Source: Emydura subglobosa
Taxonomy: Eukaryota; Chordata; Testudines; Chelidae
NCBI GenBank assembly: GCA_007922225.1
Contig: ML679956.1
Coordinates: 72,676,164 to 72,740,163, forward strand
Length of the DNA stretch: 64,000 nt
Direction of reading: 5' to 3'
A model generated the notes under the pieces. The model made no database searches. It saw only the letters and a program-made list of their open reading frames with translations, and was not told where the DNA came from. Shown here piece by piece: positions 1-12,534 of this stretch. The translations under genes and the position numbers were made by a program. Position 1 is the stretch's first letter; the number at the start of each line of letters is the position of its first letter.

Positions 1-1300
1 CAACTTAAGCACTGTATCTACAATAACTTTGCAATGTTCAATTTGATGACTTTCTCAATGTTAAAACACCTCAATCCCCACTTAGTTTGTAAAAAGGGGC
101 TCCAATGTATAGAAGTTTGTCAAGTTTTTGTGACTTTTTTGGTGTTATTTTTCCAGTAAAAATTTTTATCAAAATTGTTCATTAACCAAAAAGCTGTTTT
201 TCAGTAAAGGAAAAATGTGAACATTTCGAAAAAGTTCTCAAAATTGCTCACCATCTAGCAGCTCCCATTGTGACATCTACTGCCAGATTTTGAAAATTGT
301 GTGCTCATGGGGGAGGGGTGCTCGGGGGGGGGGGGGGGGGAGAGGAGAGGGTGTTACGGGGTTATTTCCCATATTGGATGGGAAAATACAGTCATAAGTA
401 TTGCAGTGACAGCTCCTTGGTGCTGAGTTCTTGTAGGAAGTTCCCTGTTTTGAAATTTTCCATTCACCAAATACCAGAGCTTTTGTAACTAAAAATGTCA
501 ATAAACATTTCTATTAAAAGCAGAAAAAAGTAATGAAAAATTAAAAATGTCAGTAAATTTGGATGGGGGTGGAGGACTTTGGGTTTTTTTAAAAGGCCAT
601 TTTCCAAAAGAACTTAGCCACTTATTTTGGTCACTCCAGGGGAGCTGAATAGATGTGCGCAGGAACTAGATTTTCACAGAAAATGCCACAATTTTGAATT
701 TTTTCCATCCCAGAATGGAACAAAAACAAAAAAGTTTCATTATTTTACACAAAATAAAATTCTGAAAAACGTAGTTGTCGGTTAACTAAAACATTCTGTT
801 TTGATAAAACCAGAACATTTAGTTCCTTATTTTGACTTTAAAAAACCCAACTTTTTATATAAAGACAATGAAATTTTGTTTCAAAACAGAAAATCAAAAA
901 ATTCCATACTGCAAACGTTGCAATTGGATGCTTTCACTTTATTGAAGTGCTTCATTTCCGTTTTTTAAAACAAAACTTTGTCTAAACGGACACGATTTTC
1001 AAAGCGTCGATTTCAGCAAAATGGCATCGTTTTGTCAAAACCCATTTAAATGAAAAATTCCAGCCAGCTCTAAAGTGAAGCTCCTTTGAAACTCTGGCCC
1101 TGTGTGTCCTGGTGCCCCAGTTCTACCTAAATGGCAAAGATAATGAGCACAGTTTGTATAAAGAATGTGAGGAAACCTGGAAAGGACATGGACAGCCAGC
1201 TGAATTAGAGGAAGTTTCAGGGAGATAAATTGATACTTCAGTATTCTCGGGACATCCATCGATATGTTTTTATACTAGAGACAGAATTTCTGATATCCTC
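1..1300. other. CRHR2 intron, A/T-rich, no gene
   Basis: No exon was recognised. From about 120 to 1070 the DNA is rich in short A and T runs with repeated words such as ttttg, gaaaa and aattttg on both strands. It resembles the A/T-rich, partly self-complementary sequence at 42140-42530 and may be an old interspersed repeat. A G-rich stretch (17 G) lies at 324-340. Confidence 0.5.
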
Positions 1301-1311
1301 TGTTCCCCAGG

Positions 1312-1790
1312 GTCTGTCTACACTGCAATCAAGGGAGTAATAGGGGGAGGGGCGGTAACTGCAACTCATGTACAGGTAGCAGCGAAGCCATGGCAGCATG
1401 AAGTTCAGCGTGAGCTGTGCAAGCCTGCCTGGGACCCGGGGTAATTACTCGGACAGCTAACCCATGCTGAAACCCAGATTGCTGCGGTTCACTACTATTG
1501 GAACCCGAGCTAGCTAGATCAAAGCCAGCTCAGGTATGTCTACACGAGCTGCAGTCACACCCTCTGACTGCAGCATAGACATGCCGACAATCTTAACAGC
1601 CAGATCCCAAGCTTCATTGCCTACACTGCAGTGTGACTTCTTAAGCAGCGCACAGCTCGCACACATGACCAGTCACTTGGTTCTAAGTGCATCTTCCAGC
1701 TCAAAGGGGATAGGTCGACACACTTGCCACCAGCTTGAAACTGCAATAACTCAGCACTTAACCGATGGACACAGATGAGGGGCTAGATTC
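1312..1790. mobile_element. MITE-like fragments (tgtctacac family)
   Basis: The stretch contains several copies of the terminal word gtctacac/tagacat that bounds a family of small inverted-repeat elements common in turtle DNA. A left end is near 1312 (gtctgtctacactgcaatc), a second near 1532 (ggtatgtctacacgagctgc) and an opposing end near 1570-1584 (ctgcagcatagacatgcc). Similar elements occur at 19066, 27624, 45989, 47524 and 49478. No transposase is present. Exact boundaries are uncertain. Confidence 0.5.
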
Positions 1791-2341
1791 ATCCTAGCTG
1801 GCACAGGCACGGAACCATCCAGGCTCAGGTGCATAAAGAGGAATTTTCTCCCCGCACAGAGCAGGTGGAATGGACACTGAGCACTCCACGCAAGCCGCAG
1901 CCAGGGATGTGATGAACCTGCACATCACTACTGCCCTGGCTATGCCCCATTTCCAGCCAGTGCCACCTAGCCCCATGCGTATGCGGAGGAGGAGAAGAGA
2001 GATCGTTCCATTTTTGTTGCGCAAGACTCAACTCGGGTTTGCACCAGCGGCTGCATAAACCAAGGCTAACCACAGCTGAAGATTTGTGAGTGGGAAGTAC
2101 TGTAAGACAGTAACAAACTGGCGTGTGGGCTTTTCAGTAACCACAGTCAGGTGCAAGCTCACAGCACGTTATCTAATGCAACTGCCTAAGGAGAGAGATC
2201 TGAAAACACTCAGATCATTTCCCTGGGTTTTGTTGACGTATTGTTTTGTTACAGTCAATTACACATGTAATACAACAGGTGCCTATATGATCATTTCGCT
2301 ATTGCCGATGGCCATCGTCTTAATCCCACACACAGTCTTAC

Positions 2342-2414
2342 CAGAAGAACGAGAATCACTGGGCCTTGATATATGTAATCTATGTACTTCCCTGGCTCCT
2401 TTCCAAACCAGCAT
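2342..2414 (-). CDS. CRHR2: CRHR2 coding exon, ECL2 and start of helix 5
   Basis: 73 bp: one base completing Gln, then 24 codons, acceptor cttacag|A and donor CTTCTG|gtaaga. It encodes [18 protein letters not shown], the extracellular loop 2 with its conserved Cys-Trp, and the opening of helix 5 (VILVLL). FGKEPG is the CRHR2 form; CRHR1 has Arg in place of Glu. The exon has no long open frame around it and was located by homology alone. The next exon (rest of helix 5 and intracellular loop 3) was sought in 1-2341 and not seen, so the gene should continue off the left edge. Confidence 0.95.
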
Positions 2415-4475
2415 CTGTAAGAGAAAACTATTGTTTACAAATATTAATGCATATCCCACATTCAGATTATGTACACCTTGGGGAGTTACGCACTTGTACC
2501 CCTGAAATGTTTTTCTGTTTAATTACATCTGCAACATACAATTGAGCCACTTTTCTCCTCTCAAAGCTTTTTTGTACACAGATCCGAGCCCCAATTTTTG
2601 CTGAATGCAGCCAAGTCATGTTCCCACTCAACTCTAGAAACATTTCCTGGAAACATGAGAAGGTTGCATGAGATCAGCGATAAAGGAGGGACCATCCTTA
2701 CTGCAGATGCAGAACTTATGCTTCAAATTGTAACCCACTGTGTCAGAAAGAGGGCTCTTCCTTTGAATGAACCCTCCTCCCCATGTCCTCTCCCCATGTC
2801 CATGTCAGAGAGGACAAGCCATTGAAGTAGATCTCGTTAGGATGAAAGAAATATGAACACCTGCCCTCTGAATAATGCTAGTTAATATTCCCCCATGCAT
2901 CCCTGATAGGACTTTACATAACTCAGATATCACTGTTCTTTAATCATTGTTAATGAGACTTTTATTACTGCTCTTATCCTTACAGGCTGTCCATCACTGA
3001 AATTGCTATAGAAGTAGTTCTTCTCTTGTGGGTTGTTTCCACATGGTGCGTATAGTTCATCTCTTCTGGAAAGTAGCCAGATTCTACCACAGAGCTAACC
3101 ACTGGATAAGATGTTTTCAATAATCCTAAATTAGATTTTTCCCTATATTGATCAAAGGCTTTAATGCAGGTGAAATAAGGAGCTTTTAATTTGGTTTTAT
3201 GGAGTCATTCATTTTTTAAGCCTATCCATTCTTCCGTGCGGACTGCACAAATATCGATTTTATTATCTTTAGAGCTACACTGTTTCAACCACAAAAGTAC
3301 TTCCAATCTGCCTTGGTTACATTTCAGATTGCTTCCCCAAACCAACACTGATGTGCTGACATTTTGTCCTTGACTATGAACAGTCCATAGGAACTTTTGG
3401 AGATATTTCCCCCTAGTTATCTGAATATTTTTGGAGGCTGCTGTTTGTTGGGTATTTCACATTCTGAATTTGGTTTGTTAGATTAGATCCTATAAGAGAT
3501 GTCCCATGTTATTTCTCCAGGTCTGGATAGGCTGAGAATATCTCATGTGATTGTAAGAGTTCGTCTGTCTTGGCAGAGCTGATTCCATTTAATTTCTCAG
3601 AAACAAGAATCAAGGTTTACTTTGACCCTTACATTTGCACAGATTTATATAGTTCAAATTTCAGCCATTATTTCTGTATGTTTTAAGCATATGGAAAGAC
3701 TTTCTGGAACAGTCACGGATAGAATTTAGTCTGAACATTTGGGCTGACTCATTCAGAAGGAGTTAGAGTTAAGCAGACTTTTGATTTAAAAATGTTTTGA
3801 TCTGTGCTTAAATTTTTCCATTTAGTAGGCGGTATTAGATGTACCATCTGATTAAACAAATTTAATGTCCTAGAAAATTCTTTCATATTTATAGCAATCA
3901 GCAAAGCACTGACAAACCATTTATCTCTTGCTTTTCTTTCAGTTCATTAAATTATGCTAAGTCTCACCCTGTATATAACATGAATATAAATGTACAGAAC
4001 ATATTTCATTTAACAGCTTTATTCCTTTATCAGCTATTCATTTATATGCATTTTATTGTGTCTGTATGATTGTATGAGTAAGATCTCCTAGATAACAGCA
4101 CCCTTCGTGCACCCAATGTCTCAGTCACTGATAGAATGCACAAGTACACACATCTTCAGCTTCTCTGATAAGTGACAGCTCTGAAGAGCTGACATTACAA
4201 AAGTTTCATGCTGCAGCTCATAGGCATTTCTGGATACTAGTAACGTGGGCAGATGACTGGATGCTTTGTGGTCTTGCCCAATATAAAATCATTTGAAGTA
4301 ATGGCATTGATCTCAAAAGTCCGTTCATGGGGCATAGCAGGGTGCGCAAAGTTGTTGTACTGCAGTGCAAATGTGATTGGAGGCCAGGTACATAGGGGTG
4401 CAAGAAAGGCTAAGCACTAGACTTCATCCTCCATATCAAGTGATACTAATGTAATCCCCTGTGTGGCCACTGCCT
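2415..4475. other. CRHR2 intron, no recognised feature
   Basis: Between the ECL2 exon and the CR1 copy at 4480 I see no exon, RNA gene or named repeat. Base composition is ordinary and slightly A/T-rich. Open frames are short and unrelated to known proteins. Confidence 0.5.
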
Positions 4476-4479
4476 TATT

Positions 4480-5228
4480 TGCAAGCATATAAACTTATAA
4501 AGTTTGCAGATCATACCAAACTGGGAGAGGTTGCACATGCTTTGGAAGATAGGATTAAAATTTGAAATGATCTGGACAAACTGAAGAAATGGTCTGAAAT
4601 AAATAGGATGAAATTCAATAAGAACAAATGCAAAGTACTCCACTTAGGAAGGAACGGTCAGTTGTACACACACAAAATGGGAAATGATTGCCTAGGAAAG
4701 AGTACTGCAGAAAGGGATCTGGGGGTCATAGTGGATCACAAGCTAAATATGAGTCAACAGTGTAACACTGTTGCTAAAAAGGCAAACATCATTCTGGGAT
4801 GTATTGGCAGAAGTATTGTAAGAAAGACACGAGAAGTAATTCTTCCTCTGTACTCTACACTGATAAGGCCTCAACTGGAGTACTGCGTCCAGTTTAGAGC
4901 GCTACATTTCAGGAAAGATGTGGACAAACTGGAGAAAGTCCAAAGAGCAACAAAAACGATGAAAAGTCTAGAAAACATGACCTATCAGGGAAGATGGAAA
5001 AAACTGAGTACGTTCAGTCTGGAGAAGACAAGACTGAGAGGGGACACGAAAACAGTTTTCAAGTACATAAAAGGTTGTTACAAGGAGGAGGGAGAAAAAT
5101 TGTTCTCATTAACCTCTGAGGACAGGACAAGAGGCAATGCTCTTAAACTGCAGCAAAAGTGGTTTAGGTTGAACATCAGGAAAAGTTTCCTAACTATCAT
5201 GGTAGTTAAGAACTGGAATAAATTTCCT
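4480..5228 (+). mobile_element. CR1 LINE, 3' part of ORF2 (5' half of a split copy)
   Basis: The plus strand encodes the C-terminal part of a CR1 reverse-transcriptase protein. Recognisable stretches are KFNKNKCKVLHLGRN, AERDLGVIVDHKLNMSQQC, KANIILGCIGRS, VILPLYSTLIRPQLEYCVQF and a degenerate LFSLTSEDRTRGNALKLQQK. One frame is open at 4608-5258, but the copy is 5'-truncated and lacks the catalytic FADD region, so it is dead. The matching 3' end resumes at 6395, after an inserted block. Confidence 0.9.
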
Positions 5229-5233
5229 GAAGA

Positions 5234-6394
5234 TATAGGCCCCAGCACGATGATATAGGCCTGAACCAGAGCAGGCTTGGATCCTGGACACATATTTGAA
5301 GCTTAAGGGTTAATCCTCACACTGAGAAAGAATAAAATTAGGCATTATAGATAGGAATGTTCCGGACACATTGATTGTTTGTTTATGCCACCCCAGGCTC
5401 CACTATCATAACTGACTGCTTGAACATATGAGTGAGAACATCCTGCCTAAACATTTTGTGATTTAACATTTATGACACATTAGGGCCCTGTTTCTGAAAA
5501 TCTACGTATGAATGTTTGGGAACATCCTGAAATCTAATTGTGATAATTTACAAGTGAAGTAAAGGGCCCAATGAGTATCAGGAATGTGGTTGATGTGTAA
5601 ATCATGGGGCAATGAGACGGCAAATAAGATTTCTTTTTTTTCCTTTTAGTAAAATTGGTATTAATAGAATTGGTGTAGGTATAAGGATTTTATTATGTTA
5701 GTAAGTAAGTAGAAGATAATGTACCAATGTAATGGGACAAGACTGTAATGATTTTTAGTAAGCATGAATGAGGAGTGAATGCAGTTTGAGTCTGCTGAGA
5801 TAAGACGGCAAGAAAGTAATTGCTGAGGTAATGGTTCTCAGCCTCCAAGGGCAGGAGGGAGAGAAGATGCTTTTGTTTAAGGAACTTTTACAACCCAGAT
5901 GGCCGAAGATCAAGATAACCCCGGAAAACTGGGGAGTTAACACTCAAGGACAGGAACAAGACAAAGTGTGAAACAGGAATGAAAGAATAATGGGAAAGCT
6001 GTCACTTGCGATATCAAACGTAATTGACAATTACTACAAACAAGGAGATGATCTGACATGACAAAATCCGTAGACCCGAATGGGGATGGATAAGTATAAA
6101 AATGGGGTGAAGAAACCTGGACTTTGGGTTCGTTCTGCAAACCCCAAGGAGCATTGTGTCGCGACCGACAGAGCTTGGCTCCGTCTTCGTGTCTGATTCA
6201 CCTGGCCAGTGATTCAGCTTGAGCAACACAGAGGCTGGTAATTATATCCCTCCTGCAGAACTGTGTGTGTGTGTGTGTGTGAGTGTGTTTTAGGCAATTG
6301 CTTTTTCAAATATTTTCTGTATTCTGTATAATAAACATGGCATACTGCCTTGTCCCCTGAATAAGATCCTGCTGTTTATTTCATAAGTGTAGCA
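5234..6394 (+). mobile_element. LTR-like insertion inside CR1
   Basis: About 1.16 kb separates two parts of one CR1 copy. The block has solo-LTR-like features on the plus strand: a TATAAA at 6095-6100, an AATAAA at 6330-6335 and a terminal CA at 6394. The flanking pentamers GAAGA (5229-5233) and GAAAG (6395-6399) may be a decayed target duplication. The left end does not begin with TG, and no gag or pol frame is seen. A (TG)n tract at about 6262-6281 lies inside. The insertion is clear; its class as an endogenous-retrovirus LTR is an inference. Confidence 0.55.
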
Positions 6395-6555
6395 GAAAGA
6401 GATTGTGGAATCTCCATCATCGGAGATTTTTAAGAGAGGTTGGACAGACACCTGTCAGGGATGGTCTAGATAATGTTTGGTCCAGCCTTGAGTGCAGCTG
6501 ATGGACTAGAAGACCTCTCAAGGTCCCTTCCAGTTCTACTATACTCTGATTCTAT
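6395..6555 (+). mobile_element. CR1 LINE 3' terminus (3' half of split copy)
   Basis: The end of the CR1 copy begun at 4480. It reads ttgtggaatctcc, then gatttttaagagaggttgg, then ggactagaagacctctcaag, and closes with the CR1 terminal word tctgattctat. This is the standard CR1 3' untranslated end, also seen at 36437-36752 and 53700-53846. Confidence 0.85.
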
Positions 6556-7207
6556 ATGGGGCAAAAAGGAATGGAGCATGGGCAAAGAATGGGCGCGTCT
6601 GTGAGGAGAAGGAGTTTAAGCATGACCCCTATTTGTTCATGCAGCAGAATTATTACTGTTACTAGGCAGGGAGAACTTGGCAGCCCTGTACAATTGCTCT
6701 CAGTGTAAGATCAGATTGCCTTGTACTTCCTGCCCTGCCAGTCACATTTTACCTTGTCCTTATATGTATAGCACCTGCACTGCCCAGGATTCTGGCCAGT
6801 ATGTGGGCACTATGTTTAATATGATTAAGTTGTAATCCAACGAAGACTGATCTTGGAAGCTTTACTACCCAGTTATGTGAATTCAAGAAGCCAAACCCTT
6901 AACACAGTAGTTTTTAACCCAGTCACACTGAAGGAGTTTTGACTGTTCAGGAAGGATTTCTGGATTTGGCCCAGGAGTTTTAGACAAGCCTCTAAACTTC
7001 TAGGCGTTCATTCAAATTGAGCACTGAACTTTTTGAAGCTCTGAGTTCTGCAGATCAATGGGAATGAGACAGCCCCAAATCTGTTCACTTTCATCTCCAT
7101 AGTCTATGCCACTTTTAGCACAATTTGTTCTGGCACTGGGTATGTTTAAGCTGTCTGGTAACTTATTTATGTAGAACCACATAAATACAACTGTTAGCAT
7201 CACTTAC
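6556..7207. other. CRHR2 intron, no recognised feature
   Basis: Ordinary single-copy-looking sequence leading up to the helix 4 exon. No exon or repeat was recognised. Confidence 0.5.
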
Positions 7208-7268
7208 TGTTCATTTTCATAATACAGCTTGCCAATGGCCCAGGCAATAATGATTGGGCAAGGAATAC
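7208..7268 (-). CDS. CRHR2: CRHR2 coding exon, helix 4 and start of ECL2
   Basis: 61 bp: two bases completing Cys, 19 codons and two bases of a Gln codon, acceptor ttttttag|GT and donor GAACA|gtaagt. It encodes IPCPIIIAWAIGKLYYENE, the end of helix 4 and the start of extracellular loop 2. The IAWAIGKLYY core is shared by CRH receptors, and ENEQ is the CRHR2 form (CRHR1 has a different acidic stretch). A strong polypyrimidine tract precedes the acceptor on the minus strand. Introns of about 2.9 kb and 4.8 kb separate it from the neighbouring exons. Confidence 0.96.
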
Positions 7269-10166
7269 CTAAAAAAAGAAAAAAGAGTAAATCATAATCC
7301 ACACACATATAGAGACCTATCAGTATGTATGTGTGTAGGGGGGAGGAGACGCGGGGGGGCATAAGGAGTGATATTGACACCTGCCTTTGGTCATGGACTA
7401 TAGCAACTGCAGATGAATCAGGTCTCACTAGTCTTATGTAAAAGAAATAGAAATCCTAACAAGACAAGAGCTTTACATAGCTTTAGTGCCATTGTTCTAG
7501 AAAAGGCAGATTATTAAAACTACAACAACAACAAAAAAGGCTATTTAAGAAAAAGCAGGAGATTCTGGATGAATCATAAAATGTTTTCTTCGTTCCGCAA
7601 AATACCTTAAAGGCAGGTTCAGTTTGCTGGGGGATTTATTATCTCAGTTGTATTACCAGGCTGCAACCTGCTTATGGTTCTACTGCACCTTGTGGATGGT
7701 GTGGGAATCTCTGAAATTAGCCTTCCCGAGGTAGAGGGCAGCGTGGAGGAATTCTCTCGAGGTTTAGATCTTGCCCCATTTGGATGTTATTCTGGCCGTC
7801 TCTGAAGAATGCAATTTCTCCCAGCTGCACTGGTATGTTCCATGATCTCCAACACACCATGTGTCCTGTCGTTGACTTTTTTAAAATAAATGATTCGGAA
7901 ATCTCATTATGCCCATGTGTTTGCTTTATATGTCTTTCTCCCACTAACCTGGAATGCACTAAGGTAGATGCACCATTGCTCACTGGGAATTTAATCTCCT
8001 TGCATGTGACTGAGTACATCTGTAAGTTTCCTGTCCCTGTGCCGCTGTTGCCTCTGCTTTCACTCCTGCTGCTTTATCTTGTACTTCATGCCCAGATTTA
8101 GTGGGCCAGACCCTCGCCCCCATTATGTTTAGTTTGTGCCAGTCCCTTGGCATGAAGCTGATGTGAAGTTGACTGATGGAGAATTCCCATCACACAGAGG
8201 GAATCCCAAGGTGGCATAGAGTCAGTGTAGTCAGCTCTGTGCCACTCCAGTGACCCCTGGTCCGTGGAGGAGCTGGCACAGTTTACAGCAGTACTACAAC
8301 TTCTCTGACTTATGTGAAACAGGGAGGGAACAAAACCAGCTGCAGCATCAGAGGAGCAAACAGCTTATTTGTGATCCTGCTTCTCCTTAGCTGAACTGAG
8401 CAGTTAGTAGGAGCAGCTGAGAACGTGGCCCAGTAAAATGGTTGGAACACAGTAAAGTCATCCTGGGACTAACCTCTCACTCACACCTGAGTCTTTGCCC
8501 TCCTGGAATTCCAGAGGGTGAACTCTGGATTCACACCCATGTAAGTGAGAGAAGAATCAGGAGACTTTTCCAACCTTATTCATACAGTGCTTTCAAATCG
8601 GCCTCTTCAGTGTTGTCAAACATCCCTCATAAATCAGGCAAAAAGGCATCTCCAGGGCCGCCCAGTGTGCTGGCTACCAGGTCAGCATTGCATTGCACGT
8701 CAGCCGCTCCAACGTTCGTGCCCAGGCATAGTCCCCAATGCAGTGATCCACATAAGCATGTCCTTAATTCCCATTCAAGTCAATGGGATTCAGGTACATG
8801 CTTATGTGCGTTGCTGAATGCTGGTCTAGAGCTGCGCATTAACCTGCAAAATGCTGACATTTCCGTAGAATGTGGCCAAGTTACAGAGACAGCGTGGCCC
8901 AGAACTGCAGTGGAAGCCATCAGGCATGGGAGTAAAGTGCACATTTTTCAACTTAACGCTCAGGTGTGATTGGGACAGTGATTCTGATCTGACCTACCCC
9001 CCTGAGAAGACGGATTCTCCTTGTTCAGTGACTCAAGAAGGCAGTGCGCTTTCCGTTCTCACAGGCCATTGCTAGGGGTTGGGAACGGCTGAGGAAGCGT
9101 CCATGCCCTTGTTGCTAGATAAGAACGTTTTGCTCTTCCTGGCCAAAGCCTTGGTGGAGTGGAGATCAGAGAACTGGGTGGGGGCTTCGCAAGAGGTGAA
9201 GCAGAAAGCAGGGCAGAGTGAGTGAAACGGGAAATGATCTAAAAGGGCAAGAGGAAGCGTGTGCTCAATATGTGGCACTGGTGCAGGGGTAATCAGAGAC
9301 CTGTATGTCTCAGGACTAGTGTCAAGGACTAGGCAAGCTATCTGGACCTTGGATGGGGCCACATAGGTTCAGGGCACTGCTTACTCAGAGATGGGGGTGG
9401 GGTAGGAAGATTGGCAACGGCGAGGTCCCCTCACGCTTTGCCCAGTACAGCTGATCTGTGGGTCATAATTTAAATAGGACACCAGTGGATTATTAATTCC
9501 TGGGAAGCAGTTTTCCCAGGGAACTACAGTTCCCTTCCTGTGCATCTCCTGAGGTTGCACAGCCACGTGCTACCTTTTATTAAAGACTGTGTCTTCGGAA
9601 GACACTCTGGCCCCTACTGACCTCACAGGCAGCTGCAATGTTCTGTCTGCACAGAAAGAGGCCCAATTAATGCCATCCTGAAATGTTTTCCCTTCTGTCT
9701 GATTTGTTTTGTCTGTCTCGAGGCTGTAAGAGCCTGTAAGGTCAGAGACAACGTCTTCTGTTTCCTGCTGTGCTGAGTGCATGATGATGTTAAACAAATG
9801 CATAACAAAGGGACAACGTAGGCGCTGTTGATCACCCTGAAGTAACGGCACCTTGAAACTGCTGAAACTTGCACACAATGCCCGATGCTCCCACCTTATC
9901 CCCAGCTATGGTTGGGAATAAAATCACAGTGATCTGAGAGAATGATGCAGACCTTAGTCATAATCTTTCACTCATTGGCCCGTGTTGAGCTGTGTCATTA
10001 AAGTATATTTAAATATCAACATTTAACTCAATTTACTAAATGGGGTGGGATTTGAATGACAACAATATCACCTCTCTGGGATTTCTTTTTTGTCCGTCTT
10101 GGTTATATTGCTTCTTTAACACAGACAGCCAAATAATACAGTAGCGATAAAGCACGCAGCACTTAC
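7269..10166. other. CRHR2 intron, mostly unannotated
   Basis: Intron between the helix 3 and helix 4 exons. A weak palindromic element of the caatggg family is at about 8680-8830 (cattcaagtcaatgggattc in its centre). The open frames at 8442-8969 and 9072-9878 show no protein similarity that I recognise and are probably chance. Confidence 0.5.
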
Positions 10167-10320
10167 ACCATCCTATGAAGAGGAAGACCCATTTCCTCAG
10201 CTTATCTGTGGAGTAAGTCATCACTATTGCGGTGTGTAAGTAGCAGCCTTCCACAAACATCCAGAAGAAGTTGGTCACCACAAAATAATTGTAGATCATT
10301 GTGATACACCGACACCAGGG
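10167..10320 (-). CDS. CRHR2: CRHR2 coding exon, helix 3 and start of helix 4
   Basis: 154 bp: 51 codons plus one base, acceptor gttccag|CCC and donor TGGT|gtaagt. It starts PWCRCIT, giving the extracellular loop 1 / helix 3 cysteine that pairs with ECL2. It continues through helix 3 ([20 protein letters not shown], with the class B EGCYLHT motif), intracellular loop 2 (TYSTDKLRK) and the first part of helix 4 (WVFLFIGW). YFVVTN and [10 protein letters not shown] fit CRHR2 better than CRHR1 as I remember them. The final T joins GT of the 7208-7268 exon to make Cys. Reading on past the donor gives a non-homologous tail. Confidence 0.97.
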
Positions 10321-10432
10321 CTGGAACAGAAATATCCAAGAGCATGTTAAATCACAGGTGGGTTTTTTTTTTTAATTGCGCAGCATTGGACTAACACTAC
10401 TCCTATGAAAGTCAATGGCAAAACTCAGATTC

Positions 10433-10549
10433 CAAGGTCACAAAGGTCCATTGTGATCACTTAGTCTGACCTCCTGAATAACACAGGCCGGAGAATAATT
10501 ACTAGGAAAATAATAATTCCTAGTAAAAGAGTAATAAAATAAAAAATAA

Positions 10550-10580
<31 letters not shown>

Positions 10581-12015
10581 AAAAAAAATAAAAATAATAA
10601 TTCCTAGGAAAACATCCAATCTTGATTGAAAAATTGTCAGTGATAGTTTCCACCATGACTGTTGGTAAGTTGTTCCAATGGTTAATTACTCTCACTTAAA
10701 ATGTTACGCCTTAGTTCCAACCTGAATTTGTCTAGCTTTAACTTCCAGACATTGGTTTGTATTATACCTTTCTCTGCTAGATTAAAGAGTTTATTATTAA
10801 ATATTTGTTTCCCATGTAGGTACTTACAGACTGAAATCAACTCACCCTTTAATCCTTTGTTAAACTAAATAGATTGTACTCCTTGAGTCCATCACTACAA
10901 GGCAGGTTTTCTAATCCTTAATCATTCTTGTGACTCTTCTTTGAATGCTGTCCAATTTTATCAACATCCTTCTTGAATTGTGGGCCCCAAAATTGGACAC
11001 AGTATTCCACCAGCAGACCCACCTCTTTATGAATCCAGGTATTGCATCAGGCTTTTGGCCACACCATTGCACTGGGAACTCATATTCAGCTGATTATTCA
11101 CCACTGCCCCCAAATCTTTTTCACTGTCACTGTTTCCAAGGATAGAGTCCCTCATCCAATAAGTACAGCCTACATTCTTTCTTCCTACGTGTATACATTT
11201 ACCCATATTAAAACACATTGTTTGTTTGAGCCCATCTTATCAAGCAATCCAGATTGATCTCTATCAGTGACCTTCATTATTTACCATTCTCCCAATTTTT
11301 ATGTCAAATGCAAACTTTATTTTACGTTTTATTCCAGATCATTCAAAAAAATTTTAAATAGCAAAGAGCCAAGAACTGATCCCTGCAGCATGACATTAGA
11401 AACACACCTGTTTGATGATGATTCCCCATTTACAATTACGTTTTGAGGCCTATCATTTAGCCAGTTTTTAATCCATTTAATGTGTGCCATGTTAAATTGT
11501 ATATCTTTCTAGTTTTTTAATCAAAATGTCAGAAGTATCAAGTCAAATGCCTTACAGCAGTGTAAGTATAGTACACGAACACAGTTGTGTTTATTAATCA
11601 AACTTAAAGTCTCATCAGACGTTGTTGACATTAATAATATTACACTCCTTTAATTCTATATTAATTGAGTCCCGTATCAGCTGCTCCATTATCTCGTCCG
11701 TGATCACCATCAGATTGACAGGCCTATAATTACCTTGCTCATCCTATTTACTCTTTTAAAATATTGGTGCATTAGCTTTCTTCCAGGCTTCTGGAAATTC
11801 CTCAGTGTTCAAAAACTTATTGAAAATTAACATTAACAGTCCAGCAAGCACCTCAGCCAGCTCTTTTAAAACTCTTGGATGCAAGTTATCTGGACCTACT
11901 GACTTAAAAATGTAACTTTAGTAGCTGCTGTTTAACATCCTCCTGAGATACTAGTGGAATGGAAAGAGTGTTTTCATATGACATGACGGCATCATCCATT
12001 TTTCTCCCAGAGGAC
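10433..12015 (-). mobile_element. CR1 LINE, antisense, 5'-truncated
   Basis: On the minus strand this is a decayed CR1 of about 1.6 kb. From its 5' side come the reverse-transcriptase stretch around 11900-11650, an N-terminal thumb-like stretch near 11220-11030 (frame at 11027-11218 with ILGNSDSEKDLGAVVNNQLN), then cctgaatttgtctagc and the 3' end near 10440. There are many frame breaks. An A/T-rich expansion at 10521-10600 lies inside its 3' part. It sits in the intron upstream of the helix 3 exon, in the same orientation as CRHR2. Confidence 0.85.
10511..10607. repeat. A/T-rich (AAAAT)n-type expansion with 13-bp flanking duplication
   Basis: Runs of aaaataaaataaaat fill about 70 bases within the antisense CR1. 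The 13-mer taataattcctag occurs at both ends (10511-10523 and 10595-10607), as if the tract arose with, or between, a local duplication. Confidence 0.8.
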
Positions 12016-12071
12016 TTCAAAGGGAGTAAAGTTAGGAGTAAAGTGCTGAGTGCTTTTGAATAGCTCACTCA

Positions 12072-12072
<1 letters not shown>

Positions 12073-12112
<40 letters not shown>
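12073..12112. repeat. (TA)n microsatellite
   Basis: About 20 TA units in an uninterrupted run just beyond the 5' end of the antisense CR1. Confidence 0.95.
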
Positions 12113-12115
<3 letters not shown>

Positions 12116-12534
12116 AATGGGCATTCTGCGTGCATACTGGTCTGGGACTCCCAGCACCAGATTCAAAGGTGATGTGGCAGGGCGACTGATTTAAGTCTTA
12201 GATGGTGTAACCTACAAACTAAGAAGCTGGAAGAAAGTCTAAAAAAGGCAGGAGTTAATTTCTAATGCTTACTTTATTTACACTGAAGGCAGGGAACTCC
12301 ACTAGCACGTAATAAGAGATGGTCTATTTTAATTTCCACCTTTTATCCTCTCCTGTTAGTTGCTTTTCCTATTATAGCCCTGACACTGGCTCCTCAGCCA
12401 GTCAGTCACATCACTTCTGAATTCAGACTCTGAACTGATCATACCATGGGTCCCTGGAAAGACAGTTTCCCCCCCAGATTTGCAGTAAAGTCACAGCTAG
12501 AGGAACAAAGGATTTGCCACATTCAAGGTAGTGG

